A stretch of 64,000 nucleotides of DNA, taken from NCBI GenBank assembly GCA_902373545.1, contig CABKMZ010000003.1:1-64000 (forward strand), read 5' to 3'. A program made the translations under genes and the position numbers. The notes under the pieces are model-generated. The model saw only the letters and a list, made by a program, of their open reading frames with translations, was not told the DNA's origin and made no database searches. Shown one piece after another: positions 1-8,427 of this stretch (position 1 is the first letter of the stretch; each line of letters begins with the position of its first letter). This DNA is from an uncultured Actinomyces sp. (lineage in GTDB: Bacteria; Actinomycetota; Actinomycetes; Actinomycetales; Actinomycetaceae).

Positions 1-5
1 CAAAA

Positions 6-440
6 GTCGCACGTAATTTGGGTACCCTAACTTTTCATAGGTATCGAGAAAACCGCAGAATTTCAACGATGTGATTTCAATGTTTGAAATACGCGCGAGG
101 GAATTACGTGCGACATTTCTGAGGAACCACAGCGTAAGGAATCACAGCGTAAGGCGCCACAAAGGCATCTCAAAGGAACCACAGCGTAAGGCACTACACA
201 GGGTCCCAAGCGGAAGACAGCTCAAGCCGACAAAACGCCCAGGCAGCCGCACCGTCACTGGACTTGACCATCGCGTCAGGGACCACTTACCGCTGACGAC
301 CAAAACGCCGACGGATCCCTCCTGAACAAAAGTCGCACGTAATTTGGGTACCCTCACTTTTCTTAGGCATCGAGAAAACCGCAGAATTCCAACGATGTGA
401 TTTCAATGTTTGAAATACACGTGAGGGAATTACGTGCGAC
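6..440 (-). repeat. Array A: two copies of a 109-bp inverted-repeat element (326-bp period)
   Basis: Copies lie at 6-114 and 332-440. Each is bounded by GTCGCACGTAATT and its exact inverse AATTACGTGCGAC. Read on the minus strand, the element shares with arrays B and C the order: terminal repeat, TTTCAA-3 nt-TTGAAA stem, then TCGTTGxAATT. Array A is therefore inverted relative to them. The flanks match between the two copies, so element plus spacer was duplicated as a unit. The first spacer carries short direct repeats of CACAGCGTAAGG from about 128. The window edge may cut further copies. No transposase is nearby. Confidence 0.85.
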
Positions 441-991
441 ATTTCTGAGGAACCATAGCGTAAGGCACCGCACAGGGCCCCAAGCAGAAGACAACTCAAG
501 CCCACAAAACGCCCAGGCCACCTCGCGCGGAATCACGCCACGACGACACGACAGGAAACGGCCTCAACGCCCCCAAACCCGGGATGGGCCGACGTACGCA
601 GTTCCAGGCCCGCGCATCGGCGCGCAGATACGACAAAGCACGCCGAACCGAATGCGCCTGTCGGCGCGAAGGCCGCTCGTAGCGGCAGAGTTTGGAGCCC
701 GGGGCATACCGGTCCGGCGTGCCCCACAACTCTACGGCCACCCGCCCCACGGCCGCACTCCGGGGCGGCGTGGATCAACCCACACAGGGCATGTGCCACA
801 GCGCAACCCGCAACAACGAGGCCCGAACCACCTCTCTTGGCCACGGGAACCGCAGCGCTGATCGGGGCGCCACGTTCCGACGAGACGAGAGCACCTGTCT
901 CGTGACAATCCCAGCCCTGCGCCTCGGGAAGTTGCCCGCGCGGGCGGCCACGGCCTCGTCGAGGACTGACATGTGGGACCATGGAAGCGTG
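441..991. other. Intergenic stretch without a supported gene
   Basis: About 550 bases follow the second array A copy. The first part repeats the array A spacer; the rest is GC-rich. Open frames here on both strands have arginine/proline-rich compositions typical of high-GC shadow frames. One CCACGGCCTCGT motif lies at 948-959. No convincing gene, promoter or RNA is seen. Confidence 0.6.
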
Positions 992-1915
992 ATGACTTCT
1001 CCACAACCGCCCACGCGCTCCCGAACCGCCACTAACCGCGGAGTGCGCCGCGAGACCTTGGCCTCCAAACGAGTGCCCGCCGGCGTCGGCACATTCACCG
1101 TCATCGCGCTGGCGGCGCTGACGATCACGGCGTGGTGGCTGCCCGGCTCGCGCTGGACGGTCGGACCGGTCGTCGCGGCCGCGTCCTTCCTGCTGGCGCT
1201 CGGCTGGCCGACTTTGGCGCGCCTGCACATGCCGTGGCTCGCGCAGGCGGTCCTGGCGCTCGGTGGGGCGCTGACCCCCGTGGGCGTCGCCTACTGGAAG
1301 AACCTTGACATCGCGATTCCCCTGACCGGCATCACGCTGGTCTTGCTGGTCGCTGCGACCATCCTCGACGCGCCTGCGCCGCGCGACCACTCGGTGGGCC
1401 ACACGACCGAACACTGGGGGTCGACCTCGCTGACCGCCGCGCTCGCCTCCTCGGTGACCGCCCTCCTCATCGTCACGTCCGGCTCGATGTGGGTGTCCCT
1501 GACAGTCCACACGCGTTGGTCGGTCGTCGTGCCCATGGCCGCCCTGGTCGCCATCGTCGCCGCCGCGTCGGCGCGCAGCGGGCGCAGCGCCACCGCGGGC
1601 GTCGTCTTCTCCGTCATTTTCGGCCTGTTCGCGGGCCTCATCGCGTCGTCGATTGCCTGGCTGCTCGGTCACACGTCGGATCTGCTGCCCGTCGTCTTTC
1701 CCTCCATCGCCAAGCCTTTCGGCGACTTCGCCGCGTTCCTGACCCTGGGCGGCGTGACCGGCTTCGGCGTGGGCTTCGCCGTGTCCGTCGTGGACGCGCT
1801 GCTCGGCGAGCGCGCCTCCTCCGCCCAGCTCGCCTCCGTCCTGGGCCGCGGCGCCGCCAAATTCCTGGTCGCCGCCCTCCCCGTCTACGCCATGACGCGC
1901 ATCGGCGGCATCTGA
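992..1915 (+). CDS. Polytopic membrane protein of unknown function
   Basis: A 307-residue protein with about eight to nine hydrophobic segments separated by short loops and almost no soluble domain. The N-terminus is basic (about 25 residues before the first segment). The chosen ATG at 992 has GGAAG at 983-987 upstream; a GTG at 989 is equally possible. The open frame runs further upstream but that part lacks membrane character. I recognise no transporter signature or catalytic motif, so no function is assigned. It stands alone between array A and the GC-rich repeat block. Confidence 0.7.
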   Translation: MTSPQPPTRSRTATNRGVRRETLASKRVPAGVGTFTVIALAALTITAWWLPGSRWTVGPVVAAASFLLALGWPTLARLHMPWLAQAVLALGGALTPVGVAYWKNLDIAIPLTGITLVLLVAATILDAPAPRDHSVGHTTEHWGSTSLTAALASSVTALLIVTSGSMWVSLTVHTRWSVVVPMAALVAIVAAASARSGRSATAGVVFSVIFGLFAGLIASSIAWLLGHTSDLLPVVFPSIAKPFGDFAAFLTLGGVTGFGVGFAVSVVDALLGERASSAQLASVLGRGAAKFLVAALPVYAMTRIGGI

Positions 1916-2081
1916 GGGCCGCTCTCGTCCTCCATCGACGAGGCCATGGCCGCTTCGCCGTCCCCGTTTCCCCAAGTGGGGGGCGGGCTGGGGAGCCGGT
2001 GAGCGGGCCGTGCCTGAGAGTGCGCCGGGCATCGGAATGCAGTTTGGCCGTGGGGGCCGCGAGCGACCTCGGACCTGCAAG

Positions 2082-2525
2082 GCGGCGCCGGCTGGGGTGG
2101 GGGAGCGCCAGGTGCGGCGGGCCCCGGAAGGTGGCGCCGGCCTCGTGCCAGGCCGTGCCCCGAGACTCCGCTGTGCCCCGGAAGGCGGCGTCGGCTGGGG
2201 TGGGGGAGCGCCAGGTGCGGCGGGCCCCGGAAGGTGGCGCCGGCCTCGTGCCAGGCCGTGCCCCGAGACTCCGCTGTGCCCCGGAAGGCGGCGTCGGCTG
2301 GGGTGGGGGAGCGCCAGGTGCGGCGGGCCCCGGAAGGTGGCGCCGGCCTCGTGCCAGGCCGTGCCCCGAGACTCCGCCGGGCCCCGGAAGGCGGCCCCGT
2401 CCTCGTGCCAGGCCGTGCCCCGAGACTCCGCCGGGCCCCGGAAAGCGGCCCCGTCCTCGTGCTAGGTCGTGCCCCGAGACTCCGCTGTGCCCCGGAAGGC
2501 GCCCCGGCCTCGTGCGTGTTCGCTC
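2082..2525. repeat. GC-rich tandem repeat block, 103-bp then 54-bp periods
   Basis: The string CCTCGTGCCAGGCCGTGCC or a near variant starts at 2141, 2244, 2347, 2401 and 2455, with a degenerate copy at 2508. The first two intervals are 103 bp and the later ones 54, 54 and 53 bp. The short unit is a deletion derivative of the long one, lacking the CTGGGGTGGGGGAGCGCCAG part that occurs at 2092, 2195 and 2298. Several frames stay open through the block because of composition, but none resembles a protein family. The rest of the gap between 1916 and 2578 shows nothing else except an ACGAGGCCATGG motif at 1938. Confidence 0.85.
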
Positions 2526-2566
2526 CTGGCCGCGCCTGCCGCGCGGTGCGCGCCCACCCCACGCGT

Positions 2567-2572
2567 TAGGCT
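2567..2572 (+). promoter_or_regulatory. -10 box TAGGCT, probably leaderless
   Basis: TAGGCT ends 6 nt before the ATG at 2579, so transcription would begin at or next to the start codon. The intervening GGAG could alternatively act as a short ribosome site. No clear -35 box is seen. Confidence 0.5.
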
Positions 2573-2578
2573 GGAGCC

Positions 2579-3241
2579 ATGATGGAGATACCTGCTGACC
2601 TGCCCGCACTTGTCGCTCCCGTCGCGTGGATGCTCGGAACCTGGGAAGGGTGGGGCATGCACGCCACTCCCGCAGCCCCCGGCCATGAAGAACCCGCCGA
2701 GGATTCCCCCGTCATCGAGGAGATCCGCGGCGACGTCGTCGGCGAGCAGATGCGCCTGGTGACCCGCGTGTACGCGGGCGTCGCCTCCGCGCCGATTGAC
2801 CCGACGTGGGACGCCGCGCAGGGCCTGTCCGCAATCAAGAAGGGCGACCTGATCAGCGAAGAGACCGTGTACGTCTCCGTCGCCCCCTCCGACGCGCCGC
2901 TGCCCCCGCCCGGCCAGTACAACCCCCGCGAGTTCACGGCGACCTCCGCCTCCACCGAGGGCCACAGCGCCGTGTGGGACGGCGTGAGCGTCGGCCCGCG
3001 CGTGCAGATGGTCTCCGACGCGATTGCGCTCGGCGTGGGCGCCACCCGCGTCACGCACCTGGGCCGCATGTTCGGCCTGGTCGCAGGCGAACTCATGTGG
3101 ACGCAGGAGCGCACCCTCGACGGCGAGGCCGAAGCCGACGTCGAGATCTCCGGCCGCCTGCACCGCACGGCCCAGGCCTCGACCGAGTCCGGCGAGGTCA
3201 TCGACGGCATCGACGACTCGCAGGGCGGTTTCCTTGTCTGA
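2579..3241 (+). CDS. Nitrobindin-like FABP-family heme beta-barrel protein
   Basis: A 220-residue protein with the family opening motif LGTWEGWG at residues about 19-26, followed by a run of predicted beta strands. Actinobacterial members are nitrobindin-like beta-barrels that can bind heme and act on peroxynitrite or NO; that activity is known of the family, not shown here. It is cytosolic by appearance, with no signal peptide. A second ATG follows at 2582. The last 8 bases overlap the start of ygfZ, so the two are probably translationally coupled. The N-terminal half carries an acidic loop after the GTW motif. Confidence 0.8.
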   Translation: MMEIPADLPALVAPVAWMLGTWEGWGMHATPAAPGHEEPAEDSPVIEEIRGDVVGEQMRLVTRVYAGVASAPIDPTWDAAQGLSAIKKGDLISEETVYVSVAPSDAPLPPPGQYNPREFTATSASTEGHSAVWDGVSVGPRVQMVSDAIALGVGATRVTHLGRMFGLVAGELMWTQERTLDGEAEADVEISGRLHRTAQASTESGEVIDGIDDSQGGFLV

Positions 3242-4478
3242 GTCCGTGCTCGATTCCGAGTTCGTCGACGAGGCCGTGGCCTCCTTCGGCGCGACCCCGC
3301 ACTTCGGGGATCCGTCGGGGGAGCAGTGGGCCCTCGAGGGCGGCCGCGCGCTGGTGCGCCGTCCGGACCTGGCGGTCATCGCTGTGTCGGGGGCCGATCG
3401 ACTGACGTGGCTGACGTCGCTGGCCTCCCAGATCGTCACCGGCCTCGTGCCCGGCATGAGCCGCGAGCTGCTGATCCTCTCGCCCGAAGGCCGCGTCGAG
3501 CACTGGGCGGGCGCGAGCGACGACGGGGAGGCGCTGCACCTGATCGTGGAACGCGCGGACCTGTCGGGGTTCGTGGCGTTCCTGGACTCGATGCGTTTTG
3601 CGCTGCGCGTTTCTGTTGCCGAGCGCGACGTCGCCGTCTTCTCCTCCGTGCGCGCGGGCGCGAATACGCCCGAGGCCGTGGCCGGCCTGCCCGGACACCT
3701 GTGGACCTGGGAGGACCCGTGGCCCGGCGTGGTGGAAGGCGGGGCCGCGTACTTCCAGGGCGAGCGCCACCCCGGCGCCCGCACCCCGATGATGTTTCAC
3801 GCTGTTTCACGGCAGGATGCGGACGAGTTCGAGGCCGCGTGGCTTGCCGACGGAGCTGCTTCCGGCGCCGCCGAGGCACACGCAGCGCCCTCTTCTGCGC
3901 CCCCCGGCGCGCGCTCCTCGACGCCGTCCCCGGCAGGCGGCAAGCGCCGCCGCGCCGGATACCTCGCGTGGGAGGCCATGCGTATCGCCGCGTGGAAGCC
4001 GCGCCTGGGCCGCGAGACGGACGCGCGAGCGATCCCGCCCGAGGTGGACTGGCTGCGCAGCGCCGTCCACACGTCGAAGGGCTGCTACCGCGGTCAGGAA
4101 ACCATCGCCCGCGTCATCAACCTGGGGCGCCCCCCGCGCCGCCTGACCTACCTACAGTTGGACGGCTCGCGCGGCGACCTGCCCGCTCCCGGCACGCCTA
4201 TCACCGTGGGCGGGCGTCAGGTCGGCGTCATCACCTCCTCGGCGCGCCACGCGGACGAGGGCCCGATCGCCCTCGCGCTCATCGCCCGCGCCGTGCCCGT
4301 GAGCACCGTCTTCGACATCGACGGCGTCGCCGCCGCCCAGGAGGAGATCGTGCCCGTTCACGGCAAGTCCTCCGTGTCCCCGCAGACCCGCCCGGGCGCC
4401 GACCTCTCCCGCGAGGCCGGCCAGCGCGGCGGCTCCACTGGCTTCGGCGGCCTCGGCTCGGCGTTGGGGTCCCGCTGA
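3234..4478 (+). CDS. ygfZ: Folate-binding protein YgfZ/GcvT-like
   Basis: A 414-residue tetrahydrofolate-binding protein of the GcvT/YgfZ superfamily, which assists maintenance of certain iron-sulfur proteins. The diagnostic signature KGCYRGQE begins at residue 282, with the conserved Cys at 284. I chose the TTG start at 3234 because it overlaps the preceding stop codon and gives the expected N-terminus (SESVLDSEF). An Ala/Ser/Pro-rich low-complexity insert lies at about residues 210-240. The stop codon overlaps the dtd start (TGATG), so the nitrobindin-like gene, ygfZ and dtd form one tightly packed operon. Confidence 0.88.
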   Translation: MSESVLDSEFVDEAVASFGATPHFGDPSGEQWALEGGRALVRRPDLAVIAVSGADRLTWLTSLASQIVTGLVPGMSRELLILSPEGRVEHWAGASDDGEALHLIVERADLSGFVAFLDSMRFALRVSVAERDVAVFSSVRAGANTPEAVAGLPGHLWTWEDPWPGVVEGGAAYFQGERHPGARTPMMFHAVSRQDADEFEAAWLADGAASGAAEAHAAPSSAPPGARSSTPSPAGGKRRRAGYLAWEAMRIAAWKPRLGRETDARAIPPEVDWLRSAVHTSKGCYRGQETIARVINLGRPPRRLTYLQLDGSRGDLPAPGTPITVGGRQVGVITSSARHADEGPIALALIARAVPVSTVFDIDGVAAAQEEIVPVHGKSSVSPQTRPGADLSREAGQRGGSTGFGGLGSALGSR

Positions 4479-5023
4479 TGCGCGCCGTTATTCAGCGCGC
4501 CACCTCCGGCGAAGTCCGCGTCGAGGGCCGCGTCGTCGGCCGCCTCGTCTTCGATCCTGTCGACGAGGCCAGGGCTGGCTGTGCGGGGCCTGCCTCGTCG
4601 GGCGGCGTCGTGACCACTCCCGGTGGGCAGAACCCAGCCACTCCGTCGGGGGAGGGGATGTGCGAGGCGCGCCAAGGCCTCGTCGTCCTCCTGGGTGCTC
4701 AGCGCGGCGACGGACCGGCCCAGGTGGCGACCGTCGCGCGCAAGATTGCGGAGCTGCGCATCCTCGACGAGGAACGATCCGCGCTCGACGTGGGCGCACC
4801 GGTCCTCGTGATTTCGCAGTTCACGCTGTACGGGGACACGCGCAAGGGGCGGCGGCCGTCATGGGCGCATGCCGCTCCCGGCGAGGAGGCCGAGCCCCTC
4901 GTCGAGGCCGTCGTGGCCGACCTGCGTTCGCGCGGCCTGCACGTGGAAACCGGCCAATTCGGCGCGATGATGGAGGTGTCGCTGGTCAACGACGGGCCGT
5001 TCACGGTCCTCGTCGAGGCATAG
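4478..5023 (+). CDS. dtd: D-aminoacyl-tRNA deacylase
   Basis: A 181-residue cytosolic enzyme that hydrolyses D-amino acids from mischarged tRNA. It begins MRAVIQRAT, typical of the family, and has both active-site motifs: SQFTL from residue 113 and NDGPFT from residue 171. The usual family length is about 145. The extra length is a Gly/Ser/Pro-rich insert at about residues 28-66, between the first strands and the QGLVVLLG strand. The ATG overlaps the ygfZ stop. Array B begins 13 nt after the stop codon. Confidence 0.9.
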   Translation: MRAVIQRATSGEVRVEGRVVGRLVFDPVDEARAGCAGPASSGGVVTTPGGQNPATPSGEGMCEARQGLVVLLGAQRGDGPAQVATVARKIAELRILDEERSALDVGAPVLVISQFTLYGDTRKGRRPSWAHAAPGEEAEPLVEAVVADLRSRGLHVETGQFGAMMEVSLVNDGPFTVLVEA

Positions 5024-5035
5024 TTCCCCCACAAC

Positions 5036-5655
5036 GTCGCACGTAATTTCCCTGTCAACCTTTCAGGTTTTGAAATACAGTCGTTGCAATTGCAACGTTT
5101 GTGAGGCTAATCGAAAACTGACCGAGGGAAATTACGTGCGACTTTTGGGTGAAGCTCCCAGAGATGTCAGCCGATAGTTCGCGCCCCGGCCTCGTCCCGG
5201 CGCCTCGCGTGTTGGTGAACTGCCCTCTGTTGCGTGTGGCAACGGGTGTGGTTTCCCAAAAATCTCGCACGTAATTTCCCTGTCAACCTTTCAAGTTTTG
5301 AAATACGGTCGTTGCAATTGCAACGTTTGTGGTGCCAGTCGAAAACTGACCAAGGGAAATTACGTGCGACTTTTGGGTGAAGCTCCCAGAGACGCCAGCC
5401 GATAGTTCGCGCCCCGGCCTCGTCCCGGTGTCTCGCGTGCTGGTGAACTGGCCTCTGTTGCGTGTGGCAACGGGTGTGGTTTCCCAAAAATCTCGCACGT
5501 AATTTCCCTGTCAACCTTTCAAGTTTTGAAATACGGTCGTTGCAATTGCAACGTTTGTGGTGCCAGTCGAAAACTGACCAAGGGAAATTACGTGCGACTT
5601 TTGGGTGAAGCTCCCAGAGACGCCAGCCGATAGTTCGCGCCCCGGCCTCGTCCCT
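5036..5655 (+). repeat. Array B: three 107-bp inverted-repeat elements, 228-bp period
   Basis: Elements at 5036-5142, 5264-5370 and 5492-5598 start exactly 228 bp apart. The first is bounded by a perfect 18-bp inverted repeat, GTCGCACGTAATTTCCCT; the next two begin with C instead of G. Inside are a TTTCAA-GTT-TTGAAA stem and the 16-bp palindrome CGTTGCAATTGCAACG (5082-5097 in copy 1). Spacers are 121 bp, nearly identical, and the third is truncated. The inverted repeats extend imperfectly outward through CCCAAAA on both sides. The elements are visibly more AT-rich than the flanking genes. Confidence 0.92.
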
Positions 5656-5697
5656 GCGCCGAGGGCGAAAGTGCGCGCGCGGGTCCGCGTCGACCCG

Positions 5698-5703
5698 TAG
5701 GCT
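5698..5703 (+). promoter_or_regulatory. Possible clpC -10 box TAGGCT
   Basis: TAGGCT lies 69 nt before the clpC ATG, just after array B. The spacing implies a leader of about 60 nt with a Shine-Dalgarno site. No good -35 and no obvious ClgR operator were found, so this is tentative. Confidence 0.35.
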
Positions 5704-5772
5704 GTAACTAGTCAACTGGGACGGGTGTACGCCGAGCTCGGCGGGTCAGCTGCCCCTGAAACAAGGAGAGAC

Positions 5773-8241
5773 ATGTTCGAACGCTTTACCGACCGTGCGC
5801 GTCGTGTCGTCGTGCTCGCGCAGGACGAGGCCCGCGGTCTTAAGCACAACTACATCGGCACGGAGCACCTGCTGCTCGGCCTGATCTCTGAGGGTGAGGG
5901 CGTGGCCGCGAAGGCTCTGGAGACGATGGGTATCAAGGGCGAGGCCGTGCGCGCCTCGGTCATTGAGATCATCGGCGAGGGCGAAAAGCCGGTTGAGGGC
6001 CACATTCCTTTCACGCCGCGTGCCAAGCGCGTCTTCGAGCTGAGCCTGCGCGAGGCCCTGCAGCTCGGCCACAACTACATCGGCACCGAGCACCTGCTGC
6101 TTGGCCTCCTTAAGGAGGGCGAGGGCGTGGCTGCCCAGGTGCTCACGAAGCAGGGCGCTGACCTGGCGCAGGTGCGTCAGACCGTCATCCAGATGCTCAG
6201 CGGCTACCAGCGTGGCGACGACGAGGGCCGCGAGTCGGTGGGCGCGGGCGTGGGTGGCTCGGGCGGTCCCGAGCGTTCCAACTCTGCCATCCTCGAGCAG
6301 TTCGGCCGCAACCTGACCCAGGCCGCGCGCGAGAACAAGCTGGACCCTGTCATCGGGCGCCGCGTCGAGATGGAGCGCGTCATGCAGGTCCTGTCGCGCC
6401 GCACGAAGAACAACCCGGTCCTGATCGGTGAGCCCGGCGTTGGTAAGACCGCGGTCGTGGAGGGCCTTGCCCAGGCGATCGTGCACGGCGACGTGCCGGA
6501 GACCATCAAGGACAAGCAGATCTACAGCCTCGACATGGGCTCGCTGGTCGCTGGCTCGCGCTACCGCGGCGACTTCGAGGAGCGCCTGAAGAAGGTCCTC
6601 AAGGAGATCCGTACGCGCGGCGACATTATCCTGTTCATCGACGAGATCCACACCCTCGTGGGTGCGGGCGCCGCCGAGGGATCGATCGACGCCGCCCAGA
6701 TGCTCAAGCCGATGCTGGCGCGCGGCGAGCTCCAGACGATCGGCGCCACCACGAACGACGAGTACCGCAAGTACATCGAGAAGGACGCGGCCCTGGAGCG
6801 CCGCTTCCAGCCGGTGAAGGTCGAGGAGCCCAGCGTCGATGAGACGGTGGAGATCCTCAAGGGCCTGCGCGACCGTTATGAGGCGCACCACCGCGTCATC
6901 ATCACGGACGACGCGATCCAGGCGGCCGCCGAGCTGGCCGACCGCTACATCTCGGATCGTTTCCTCCCCGACAAGGCGATCGACCTGGTCGACGAGGCCG
7001 GGGCGCGCCTGCGCATCCGCCGCATGACTGCGCCGCCGGAGCTGCGCGAGCTGGATGAGAAGATCGCCGAGGTGCGCCGCAACAAGGAGGCGGCCATCGA
7101 CGATCAGGACTTCGAGAAGGCCGCGTCGCTGCGTGACGAGGAGTCGAAGCTGGCTGAGCAGCGCAAGGCGAAGGAAGAGGCCTGGAAGGGCGGCGAGTCC
7201 GACGAGATCGCCGAGGTTGGGGATCAGGAGATCGCCGAGGTCCTGGCCATGTCCACGGGCATCCCGGTCGTGCGCCTGACCCAGACTGAGACGGCGAAGC
7301 TGCTCAAGATGGAAGACGAGCTGCACAAGCGTGTCATCGGCCAGGACGAGGCCGTGAAGGCTCTCGCCCAGTCGATCCGTCGTACGCGCTCGGGTCTGAA
7401 GGATCCGAACCGTCCCGGTGGCTCGTTCATCTTCGCCGGCCCGACCGGCGTGGGTAAGACCGAGCTGGCCAAGGCCCTCGCCGAGTTCCTGTTCGGCGAC
7501 GAGGACGCCCTCATCCAGCTGGATATGTCCGAGTTCTCGGAGAAGCACACGGCCTCGCGCCTCTTCGGTGCTCCTCCTGGCTACGTCGGCTACGACGAGG
7601 GCGGCCAGCTCACGGAGAAGGTCCGTCGCAAGCCGTTCTCGGTCGTCCTCTTCGACGAGGTCGAGAAGGCTCACCCGGATATCTTCAACTCGCTGCTCCA
7701 GATCCTGGAAGAGGGTCGCCTGACGGACTCGCAGGGTCGCAAGGTGGACTTCAAGAACACCGTCATTATCATGACGACGAACCTGGGTACTCGCGACATC
7801 AACAAGGGTGTCCTCACGGGCTTCCAGACCGCGGACAACGCGACGCACGACTATGGTCGTATGAAGTCGAAGGTTGCGGAGGAGCTCAAGCAGCACTTCC
7901 GCCCGGAGTTCCTCAACCGTGTCGACGACACGATCGTGTTCCCGCCGCTGACCAAGCCTGAGATTGCGCGCATCGTCGACCTGATGATTGCGAAGCTGGC
8001 TAAGCGTATGGAGGCGCAGGATATGCGCCTGCAGCTGACGGACGCGGCCCGCGAGCTGCTCGCGGACGTGGGCTTCGATCCGGTTCTGGGTGCGCGCCCG
8101 CTGCGTCGCGCGATCCAGCGTGAGATCGAGGATGCGCTGTCCGAACGGATCCTTTTCGGAGAACTGCAACCCGGTCAGGTTGTCACCGTTGGCGTCGCTG
8201 GAGAGGGTAAGGAACGCACGTTCACCTTCAATGGAGAGTGA
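5773..8241 (+). CDS. clpC: ATP-dependent Clp protease ATPase subunit ClpC
   Basis: An 822-residue class I Hsp100 unfoldase that feeds substrates to ClpP in the cytosol. Two N-terminal Clp repeats cover residues about 1-145 (GTEHLLLGL occurs in both). The first AAA module has Walker A GEPGVGKT from residue 219. A middle segment with a UVR-like coiled region follows, and the second AAA module has GPTGVGKTE from residue 556. The open frame starts 48 bp earlier, but ATG 5773 is preferred because AAGGAG lies at 5763-5768 and [17 protein letters not shown] is the conserved actinobacterial ClpC start. clpC is followed by a strong terminator, so it is monocistronic. Confidence 0.97.
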   Translation: MFERFTDRARRVVVLAQDEARGLKHNYIGTEHLLLGLISEGEGVAAKALETMGIKGEAVRASVIEIIGEGEKPVEGHIPFTPRAKRVFELSLREALQLGHNYIGTEHLLLGLLKEGEGVAAQVLTKQGADLAQVRQTVIQMLSGYQRGDDEGRESVGAGVGGSGGPERSNSAILEQFGRNLTQAARENKLDPVIGRRVEMERVMQVLSRRTKNNPVLIGEPGVGKTAVVEGLAQAIVHGDVPETIKDKQIYSLDMGSLVAGSRYRGDFEERLKKVLKEIRTRGDIILFIDEIHTLVGAGAAEGSIDAAQMLKPMLARGELQTIGATTNDEYRKYIEKDAALERRFQPVKVEEPSVDETVEILKGLRDRYEAHHRVIITDDAIQAAAELADRYISDRFLPDKAIDLVDEAGARLRIRRMTAPPELRELDEKIAEVRRNKEAAIDDQDFEKAASLRDEESKLAEQRKAKEEAWKGGESDEIAEVGDQEIAEVLAMSTGIPVVRLTQTETAKLLKMEDELHKRVIGQDEAVKALAQSIRRTRSGLKDPNRPGGSFIFAGPTGVGKTELAKALAEFLFGDEDALIQLDMSEFSEKHTASRLFGAPPGYVGYDEGGQLTEKVRRKPFSVVLFDEVEKAHPDIFNSLLQILEEGRLTDSQGRKVDFKNTVIIMTTNLGTRDINKGVLTGFQTADNATHDYGRMKSKVAEELKQHFRPEFLNRVDDTIVFPPLTKPEIARIVDLMIAKLAKRMEAQDMRLQLTDAARELLADVGFDPVLGARPLRRAIQREIEDALSERILFGELQPGQVVTVGVAGEGKERTFTFNGE

Positions 8242-8283
8242 TTTACTCGCCAATTGTCGAGGGATGACAAACCCTCAGCTGTG

Positions 8284-8320
8284 AGAGAGCGGCCCGTCGC
8301 ACAACGACGGGCCGCTCTCT
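8284..8320 (+). terminator. Terminator hairpin after clpC
   Basis: A perfect 16-bp stem (8284-8299 with 8305-8320) around a 5-nt loop, CACAA, starts 42 nt past the clpC stop codon. There is no long T-tract, as is common for actinobacterial terminators. Confidence 0.85.
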
Positions 8321-8322
8321 AG

Positions 8323-8351
8323 TTGTCAAGTAACGCTCACTCTGATAGATT
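8323..8351 (+). promoter_or_regulatory. Promoter of the first FN3/kinase module
   Basis: TTGTCA at 8323-8328 and TAGATT at 8346-8351 are separated by exactly 17 bp, a good sigma-70-like pair. The predicted leader is about 70 nt, with a GAGAGAGGG ribosome site before the ATG at 8428. It begins directly after the clpC terminator. Confidence 0.6.
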
Positions 8352-8427
8352 TTCATTAACTATGGGCGCCTTGCGAAGTCGTGTCACACTATTTGCGAGG
8401 CATTGTCGATTGATCGAGAGAGGGTCT

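Noticed and set aside
533-2080. A 515-codon minus-strand frame over the first membrane protein
   Set aside because: Its composition is Gly/Arg/Asp/His-biased and it lies opposite a gene with clear membrane segments.
2010-2569. Several open frames through the GC-rich repeat block
   Set aside because: Frames on both strands are open because the repeat lacks stop triplets. None has a ribosome site, domain or neighbour support.
5036-5655. Repeat-spacer layout that could suggest CRISPR
   Set aside because: The repeats are 107 bp with inverted ends, the spacers are near-identical to one another, and no cas gene is present. The same applies to arrays A and C.
5746-8253. An 835-codon open frame antisense to clpC
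   Set aside because: The clpC protein is unmistakable. The antisense frame is open because of GC-rich third positions and has no recognisable domain.
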